In this document: positions 4,706 through 9,376 of the stretch, piece after piece | How the letters are laid out: the number at the start of each line of letters is the position of its first letter | How positions within the stretch are numbered: position 1 is the stretch's first letter | From: Burkholderiales bacterium | GTDB lineage: Bacteria; Pseudomonadota; Gammaproteobacteria; Burkholderiales; SG8-39 | Direction of reading: 5' to 3' | NCBI GenBank assembly: GCA_020846575.1 | Contig: JADLDQ010000044.1 | Coordinates: 1 to 9,376, forward strand | DNA: 9,376 nt | Notes under the pieces: generated by a model | The model's database searches: none | Seen by the model: only the letters and a program-made list of their open reading frames with translations | Told to the model about the DNA's origin: nothing | Translations under genes and position numbers: made by a program

Positions 4706-6625
4706 CTACTGCTTCGCGGCAGCGTCCAGCGTCTGCAGGAATCGTTCGGCGTTCTGGTAGCCGATCACCCGCACGCCTTGCATCTCGCGTCCGGCGCGAT
4801 CGAAGAACACGATGCCCGGCGGACCGAACAGTCGAAAGCGCTTGAGCAGGTCGCGGTCCTGCGGGTTGCCTGCGGTGACGTCGGCGCGCAGCAGCGTGAA
4901 GTCCGCCAGCCGTTCGCGCACCCGGGGGTCGCTGAAGGTGTAGCGCTCCATCTCCTTGCAGGCAACGCACCACTCGGCATAGAAGTCGAGCAGGACGGGT
5001 GCGCCGGCCGTCTTCACCCGGGACTCCAGGCCCGCCAGGTTCGCTACCGGTTCGAATGCCGGCAGCGGGCGCTGCGCTGCCGTACCCGCCAGCAGTCCGG
5101 ACAGCGGCGCCAGCGGATCGCGGCTGCCGGCGAGCGCCCCCACCACCATCGCCGATCCGATAACCAGAGCCATCACACCCGCGCCCTTCCAGAAGCGTGA
5201 CCAACCGGGGGCGTTCTGCGGCAGCGGGTCGATCGCGCGCAGAAACATCGCCGAGCCGATCAGGAGCGCACCCCAGGCGAGCATCTGCGCGGTCACCGGG
5301 ATCACCGGCGAGACGATCCAGACCGCCACTCCCAGGAGCAGCACGCCGAAGGCCTTCTTCACCGCCGTCATCCAGGCGCCGCTCCGGGGAAGCAGCGCCC
5401 CCTCGGTCGCGCCGACGATGAGCAGCGGCACCCCCATGCCGAGCGCCATCGAGAGCAGCGCCCCGCCTCCGAGCCAGACATCGCGCGTCTGGCTGATGTA
5501 AAGGAGCGCGCCGGCCAGCGGCGCGGCCACGCACGGGCTGACGATGGCGGCCGAGAGCACGCCCATCAGCGCCACCCCACCGAATTGGCCGCCGGGCAGG
5601 CGGTTGCTCGCCCCGATCATGCGCGCGTGCAGACCCGATGGCAGGCGCAGTTCGTAGAATCCGAACATGGACAGAGCGAGCAGCACGAACACGAAAGCGA
5701 ACGCGAACAGCACCAGGGGGTTCTGCAAGGCGGCGGACAGGAGCTGGCCCGAGAGCGCCGCGCCGACGCCGATCGCGGTATAGGTGACGGCCATTCCGGC
5801 GACGTAGGCGAGCGACAGACCGATCACCCGCCGGCGCGTCGGTCGCCGCGACCCACCCACGATGATGCCCGACAGGATGGGCACCATCGGCAGCACGCAA
5901 GGCGTGAACGCGAGCGCGATGCCCGCCACGAAGAACACGCCGAGCGCCATCCACAGCCGGCCCGATTCGAGCAGCGACACGAATGCAGTCTCGCTGCCGG
6001 AAGGCTCCGGCGCGGCGCCCGCGAATCGGGATGCCGCGCCCGGGCGCGACGCACTGCCCAGCCCGAGGCTGGAGAACAGATCCGCGGTCGCATCGCCGGC
6101 GCCGGCCGCGGCCAGCGAGATGCGCGCTCCCTGGTCGAAGGGCACGTAACACACGCCGATGTCCGCGCACCCCTGGGCGGTCACCTTCAACTGGAAGCGC
6201 TGCGGCGACCCACCTTCCACCGGCAGCAGGATGCGCGTCTGGCCGCGGTAGATGATGCTCTCGCCGAAGAACTGGTCGCTGTGCTTCTGACCCTGCTCGA
6301 AGCGCGGCGCGCCGAACCGGACTTGCGCCGGATCGGCCGAAAAGCCGAAGCGGTCGCGGTACAGGTAGTAACCTTCGGCGATGCGATAGTTCAGCTCGAC
6401 CGTGCCCGAATCCAGCGCCCGCGCCGAGAGGCGAAACGCCTTGTCGGGCTCCAGCAGATCCCCGGGGTCCGCTGCTTGCAAGACCCGGGCGAGGAGCAGG
6501 AAGAAGGCGAACCCCAGCAGCCGAGAGCTGCTCCTGCGCAGGAACGCGCCGGGCACTCCGGGCAGGCGCCGGGCGCAGCCGCGGCCGATGCTGCCGGTCC
6601 GGACGCGATCGAAGAACGCGTTCAT
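4706..6625 (-). CDS. dsbD: Thiol:disulfide interchange protein DsbD
   Basis: An inner-membrane reductant conduit that moves electrons from cytoplasmic thioredoxin to periplasmic partners such as DsbC and cytochrome c maturation thioredoxins. All three modules and all six working cysteines are present in 639 residues: periplasmic N-domain C153/C159 (QGCADIGVCY), membrane domain C243 (FTPCVLPM) and C365 (VSPCVAAP) among about eight hydrophobic segments (roughly 224-500), and a C-terminal thioredoxin domain with C553-VA-C556 (EWCVACKE) and GPPG near 601-604. A signal sequence ends near LQAAD (about 51), with an unusually long, arginine-rich lead. The ATG at 6625 is the only ATG near the signal, but its ribosome site is poor; a GTG at residue 24 would give a shorter signal yet lacks a site too. 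It is last in the SDR-cutA-dsbD operon, 61 bp after cutA. Confidence 0.95.
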   Translation of the reverse strand: MNAFFDRVRTGSIGRGCARRLPGVPGAFLRRSSSRLLGFAFFLLLARVLQAADPGDLLEPDKAFRLSARALDSGTVELNYRIAEGYYLYRDRFGFSADPAQVRFGAPRFEQGQKHSDQFFGESIIYRGQTRILLPVEGGSPQRFQLKVTAQGCADIGVCYVPFDQGARISLAAAGAGDATADLFSSLGLGSASRPGAASRFAGAAPEPSGSETAFVSLLESGRLWMALGVFFVAGIALAFTPCVLPMVPILSGIIVGGSRRPTRRRVIGLSLAYVAGMAVTYTAIGVGAALSGQLLSAALQNPLVLFAFAFVFVLLALSMFGFYELRLPSGLHARMIGASNRLPGGQFGGVALMGVLSAAIVSPCVAAPLAGALLYISQTRDVWLGGGALLSMALGMGVPLLIVGATEGALLPRSGAWMTAVKKAFGVLLLGVAVWIVSPVIPVTAQMLAWGALLIGSAMFLRAIDPLPQNAPGWSRFWKGAGVMALVIGSAMVVGALAGSRDPLAPLSGLLAGTAAQRPLPAFEPVANLAGLESRVKTAGAPVLLDFYAEWCVACKEMERYTFSDPRVRERLADFTLLRADVTAGNPQDRDLLKRFRLFGPPGIVFFDRAGREMQGVRVIGYQNAERFLQTLDAAAKQ

Positions 6626-6684
6626 CGGATGGACCGCGGCCGGGTTCGGCGGTCGCGACTTCGAAGCATCGAGAGCGGCGCCAT
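6622..6684 (-). other. Possible 20-codon ORF coupling cutA to dsbD
   Basis: In the cutA-dsbD gap an ATG at 6684, two bases after the cutA stop, opens a 20-codon frame (MAPLSMLRSRDRRTRPRSIR). Its TGA overlaps the dsbD ATG as ATGA. A GGAGG lies ten bases upstream, at the very end of cutA. dsbD itself lacks a recognisable ribosome site. The product is arginine-rich and unlike any family I know. Its role, if any, is more likely translational coupling than a working peptide; it may be chance. Confidence 0.25.
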
Positions 6685-6686
6685 GC

Positions 6687-7025
6687 TCAATTCGCCTCCG
6701 ACCGGGTCTCGGAATCCACCCATTGAAGGTAGGCGGCAAGTCCCGCCACGACCGGCATGGCGATGATCTCCGGCAGCTCGTAGGGGTGGTTCTCGCGCAT
6801 CGCCGTCTCGAGGGCCGCATAGCGCCCGCGGGTCGTCTTCACCAGCACCGGGTGCTCCTCGTCGTGCTGCACCGCGTCCTTCCAGCGATAGACGGAACGG
6901 CAGGGCGCAAGGACGTTGACGCAGGCCGCCACGCGCGCCGCCACCAGCGCGTCGGCGAGCCGCTCGGCGCTTGCCCGGTCCGGCAGGTTGGTGAGCACCA
7001 GCAGGGTCTGCGACAGGTTGTCCAT
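6687..7025 (-). CDS. cutA: CutA family protein (divalent-cation tolerance protein)
   Basis: A small trimeric protein of the CutA1 fold, linked to copper tolerance in E. coli, although its exact biochemical role is unsettled. At 112 residues it is of normal family length. Typical segments are seen: VVLTN-like opening (LLVLTNLPD, 8-16), the CVNV strand (35-38), SVYRWKDAVQHDEE (44-57), KTT (63-65), HPYELPEI (80-87) and YLQW (99-102). The ATG at 7025 is preceded by AAGGAGA at a good distance, which settles the start. The gene lies 25 bp after the SDR gene and before dsbD, the association with dsbD being common in proteobacteria. Confidence 0.95.
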   Translation of the reverse strand: MDNLSQTLLVLTNLPDRASAERLADALVAARVAACVNVLAPCRSVYRWKDAVQHDEEHPVLVKTTRGRYAALETAMRENHPYELPEIIAMPVVAGLAAYLQWVDSETRSEAN

Positions 7026-7050
7026 GCCGTGGTCTCCTTCCCCGCCGCTC

Positions 7051-7938
7051 TCAGGCAGGCACTCGCGCCTGCGCGAGGCCCTCCTGTACCGTGGGATAGA
7101 CAAGCCGCACGCCGAGCACTTCCTTCATGCGCCGGTTCGAGAGCCGGCGCGATTCGCGCAGGAACGAGCGCTGTTCGGGCGATGCGCGCGCCGCGAACTC
7201 GCCGCGCGCCAGCCGCTGCGGGCGCGGCAGGCCCGCGCAGTCGGCGACCCGATCGAACCAGTCGCCGGCTTTCAGCTCGGTGTCGTCACAGGCATTGAAC
7301 GGTCCCCGTGCGTACTCGCGCTCCAGCGCCCGCACCGCGATCCGCGCCAGATCGTCGGCGTGCACGTGGTTGGTGTAGACGTCCTCGGATTCGCGCAGCG
7401 CGGGCGCGCCGGCGCGCAGCCGCGCAAGCGGCAATCGGTCCGCGGCGTAGATGCCCGGCGCCCGCAGCAGCGCGAGCGACACGCCGTTGTGCGCACACCA
7501 GGCCCCGAGCGCCGCTTCGGCGTCGGCGCGCCGCCGTGCGCGGTCCGACTGCGGGTTGAGCGCGCGCGACTCGTCGATGCGCTCGCCACCGCAGTCGCCG
7601 TACACGCCGCTCGTGCCGAGGTACACCACGCGCTGTGGTAGCATGGCGCCGCTTTTCCCGGCGCGGGACAGCGCTTCCAGCAGATTGCGGGTGCGAAGGT
7701 CGCTCGAGCCCCGGCCCGCGGGCGGCGCGGCGTGAAGGAGGCAGTCGGCTTCGCAGGCGAGGCCCCGCAGCGACTCCGGAACATCCAGGTCGCCCGCGGT
7801 GGCGACCACGCCCCGCGCGGCGAGTTCGGCCGCGCGCGCCGCAGTGCGGGCGAGCGCCGCGACCTGGAACTTCCCGTCAAGGTACGGCAGAGCGCGCCTC
7901 GCGATGTCGCCGAAGCCGACGATGAAAAGGCGTTTCAT
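7051..7938 (-). CDS. SDR-like NAD(P)-dependent epimerase/dehydratase family protein
   Basis: A 295-residue Rossmann-fold protein of the extended/atypical SDR group (COG0451, YeeZ-like); substrate unknown. The nucleotide loop is GFGDIA (8-13). YLGTSGVYGDCGG (106-118) is the usual strand with TS and YGD. NHVHADDLARI (190-200) and SNRRMKEVLGVRLVYPT (267-283) are family signatures near the C-terminus. The classic catalytic YxxxK is not evident: the segment where it should stand is arginine-rich (about 133-137), so catalysis by the standard SDR mechanism is doubtful. I prefer the ATG at 7938 (GGAAAG upstream); an in-frame TTG at 7953 would add five residues. It is the first gene of the operon with cutA and dsbD and is divergent from the flavin reductase. 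Confidence 0.85.
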   Translation of the reverse strand: MKRLFIVGFGDIARRALPYLDGKFQVAALARTAARAAELAARGVVATAGDLDVPESLRGLACEADCLLHAAPPAGRGSSDLRTRNLLEALSRAGKSGAMLPQRVVYLGTSGVYGDCGGERIDESRALNPQSDRARRRADAEAALGAWCAHNGVSLALLRAPGIYAADRLPLARLRAGAPALRESEDVYTNHVHADDLARIAVRALEREYARGPFNACDDTELKAGDWFDRVADCAGLPRPQRLARGEFAARASPEQRSFLRESRRLSNRRMKEVLGVRLVYPTVQEGLAQARVPA

Positions 7939-8054
7939 CCGCTTGCTTTCCAATAACCTGAGCGGCCCGCGCGGGGGAGGGAACCCGAATCCCCGCGGTA
8001 CGCTCGGCGCAACCGAGTGACGCGACCCGGCAGAGCGGTTGCGGTCGAGCGGGC

Positions 8055-8068
8055 GTCCGCCGGCGGAC
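8055..8068. promoter_or_regulatory. 14-bp perfect palindrome in the divergent intergenic region
   Basis: GTCCGCCGGCGGAC is a perfect dyad between the divergently transcribed SDR operon and the flavin reductase gene, 45 bp before the latter's start. A related half-site, TGCGGAC, follows at 8081-8087, and a hairpin CTCGG-CGCAA-CCGAG lies near 8003-8017. The dyad might be a repressor operator, but GC-rich DNA makes such palindromes fairly likely by chance. Confidence 0.3.
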
Positions 8069-8112
8069 CCGAGCCCCGGGTGCGGACAGAACCATTATTG
8101 TAGCGCGCAGCC

Positions 8113-9144
8113 ATGGCATACCAGATCACGATACGCAACACCGGACACCGGTTCACCGCGGAACAGGGCCAGACCGTCCTGCAGGCGGCGCTCGCAGCCG
8201 ACCTGGTGCTGCCCTACGGCTGCCGCGACGGCGCCTGCGGCAGCTGCAAGGGCAGGCTCGTCGAAGGGCAATTCGACTACGGAAGCTACTCGCAGAAGGC
8301 GCTGAGCGACCAAGACAAGGGCAACGGGTACGCCCTGTTCTGCCAGGGCAAGCCGCTTTCCGACATCGTGATCGAGGCGCGCGAAGTGAGGAAGGCGGGC
8401 GACATCCAGGTCCGCACCCTGCCCGCGCGCGTGCACCGCATCGAGCGGCCCTGCGACGACGTGGCGATCCTGTACCTCAAGCTGCCCGCCAACGAGCGGC
8501 TGCAGTTCATTCCCGGCCAGTACCTCGACATTCTGCTGCGCGACGGTGCGCGCCGCAGCTTCTCCATGGGCAACGCGCCCCACGACGAGGAATTCGTGCA
8601 GCTTCACGTCCGGCACGTTCCCGGCGGGAGTTTCACCGACCACGTGTTCGGCAAGATGAAGGAGCGCGACATCCTGCGGCTGGAGGCGCCGCTGGGCACC
8701 TTCTACCTGCGCGAGGAGAGCGCAAAGCCGATCGTCTTCGTCGCGAGCGGCACCGGCTTCGCGCCCATCAAGTCCATCATCGAGAGCGCGTTCCGGAAAG
8801 CGAGCGGGCGGCCGATGACGCTCTACTGGGGCGGACGGCGCCCGAGGGATCTGTACATGAACGAAATCCCGGTGCACTGGGCCACGGAGCACCCGGGTTT
8901 GCGCTACGTGCCGGTGATCTCCGAGGCGCTCCCCGAGGATGCCTGGACCGGCAGGACGGGCCTGGTGCACCGCGCGGTGATGGAGGACTTTCCCGACCTC
9001 TCCGGCCACCAGGTATACGCGTGCGGCGTACCGGTGATGGTGGACGCGGCGCGCAGGGACTTCACCGCCCTGTGCGGTCTGCCAGAGGAGGACTTCTTCT
9101 GCGATTCCTTCACCACCGCCGCGGACAAGGCGGCCGGAGGCTGA
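8113..9144 (+). CDS. Ferredoxin-domain NAD(P)H flavin reductase (often named CDP-6-deoxy-delta-3,4-glucoseen reductase)
   Basis: A 343-residue electron-transfer protein combining a plant-type 2Fe-2S ferredoxin with a ferredoxin-NADP reductase module. The cluster ligands are C37, C42, C45 and C77 (CRDGACGSC...FCQ). The FAD-binding signature is RSFSMGN (148-154), the NAD(P)-binding loop is SGTGFAPIKS (212-221), and a second nucleotide segment is YACGVPVMVDAAR (302-314). The C-terminus shows FFCDSF (328-333). It would pass electrons from NAD(P)H via FAD to the iron-sulfur cluster and an unknown acceptor. The usual name comes from a deoxysugar enzyme, but no deoxysugar gene is nearby, so the sugar role is doubtful. 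The ATG at 8113 has no strong ribosome site. An AT-rich patch CATTATTGTAG lies just before it. Confidence 0.9.
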   Translation: MAYQITIRNTGHRFTAEQGQTVLQAALAADLVLPYGCRDGACGSCKGRLVEGQFDYGSYSQKALSDQDKGNGYALFCQGKPLSDIVIEAREVRKAGDIQVRTLPARVHRIERPCDDVAILYLKLPANERLQFIPGQYLDILLRDGARRSFSMGNAPHDEEFVQLHVRHVPGGSFTDHVFGKMKERDILRLEAPLGTFYLREESAKPIVFVASGTGFAPIKSIIESAFRKASGRPMTLYWGGRRPRDLYMNEIPVHWATEHPGLRYVPVISEALPEDAWTGRTGLVHRAVMEDFPDLSGHQVYACGVPVMVDAARRDFTALCGLPEEDFFCDSFTTAADKAAGG

Positions 9145-9163
9145 GCCGCGCGGTGCGAGCAGG

Positions 9164-9376
9164 CCCTCGCTCCTCACGACCAGAAGACTGCGCAGCTTTC
9201 CCTGAAGTCGAGGGTGCGCGAGGGGTGAGCAGCCCCTCGCTCCTCACGACCAGAAGAAAGCGCAGCTTTCCCTGAAGTCGAGGGTGCGCGAGGGGCGAGT
9301 AGCCCCTCGCTCCTCACGACCAGAAGAAAGCGCAGCTTTCCCTGAAGTCGAGGGTGCGCGAGGGGCGAGCAGCCCC
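9164..9376. repeat. 70-bp tandem repeat array running off the right edge
   Basis: Three head-to-tail units of 70 bp (9164-9233, 9234-9303, 9304-9373) begin 20 bp after the reductase stop, and a fourth has started at 9374. Units 2 and 3 differ by one base (T/C at 9300 versus 9370); unit 1 differs from unit 3 at three positions. Each junction forms an 8-bp inverted repeat GCGAGGGG / CCCCTCGC with a 7-base loop (9218-9240, 9288-9310). Units 2 and 3 also contain GAAAGC-GCA-GCTTTC (9256-9270 in unit 2), which unit 1 has lost. Seventy is not a multiple of three and no spacers separate the units, so it is neither a coding repeat nor CRISPR. Function unknown. Confidence 0.92.

Noticed and set aside
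5585..6766. 393-codon plus-strand open frame opposite dsbD
   Set aside because: It is Arg/Gln/His-rich with no domain, antisense to a complete DsbD with all catalytic cysteines.
8095..9177. 360-codon minus-strand open frame opposite the flavin reductase
   Set aside because: Shadow of the reductase; no family features and no ribosome site judged convincing.
9164..9376. CRISPR array
   Set aside because: The 70-bp units abut directly without unique spacers, and no cas gene is present.

Overview
This is a GC-rich chromosomal window (about two-thirds G+C by eye). It looks like a betaproteobacterium. The order diheme cytochrome c4 / engB / hemB / dsbD / cutA is, to my knowledge, a conserved block in that class. 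HemB is the aspartate-type enzyme usual in proteobacteria, and the protein sequences read like Burkholderiales or related orders. I see no transposase, integrase, tRNA, rRNA or CRISPR array.

Layout. 1-299 has no gene and opens with a 14-bp tandem repeat. 300-1543 (minus) is an ECF sigma factor followed, with a 4-nt overlap, by its single-pass membrane anti-sigma factor; an ECF-type promoter candidate lies about 150 bp upstream. 1544-1911 is non-coding and holds that promoter and a perfect 20-bp tandem duplication. 1912-2532 (minus) is a periplasmic diheme cytochrome c4. Divergent from it, engB (2715-3404, ribosome-assembly GTPase) and hemB (3587-4594, porphobilinogen synthase) run on the plus strand. 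A dense run of four hairpins lies between them and overlaps the end of engB. Convergent to hemB is a minus-strand operon transcribed in the order SDR-like epimerase (7051-7938), cutA (6687-7025), dsbD (4706-6625). Divergent from that operon is a ferredoxin-domain flavin reductase (8113-9144, plus). From 9164 to the right edge there is a 70-bp tandem repeat that runs out of the window.

How the genes fit together. Several products serve redox and haem biology in the envelope. HemB makes the pyrrole precursor of haem, cytochrome c4 carries two covalent haems in the periplasm, and DsbD passes cytoplasmic reducing power to periplasmic thiols, which is needed for cytochrome c maturation. CutA, EngB, the SDR protein and the reductase have no sequence-visible link to this beyond position.

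Most interesting non-coding signals: (1) the four-hairpin locus before hemB, which on the minus strand has a CU-rich anti-Shine-Dalgarno loop and ends in a U-tract terminator; it probably belongs to the hemB/anti-hemB RNA candidates described for betaproteobacteria. (2) Two very short ORFs whose stops overlap the starts of engB and dsbD (ATGA), both main genes having poor ribosome binding sites of their own. (3) The 70-bp hairpin-bearing tandem array. (4) The duplicated CACCGGTG palindrome at 20-bp spacing. I did not find a clearly new multi-gene system; the protein-coding content is ordinary housekeeping.
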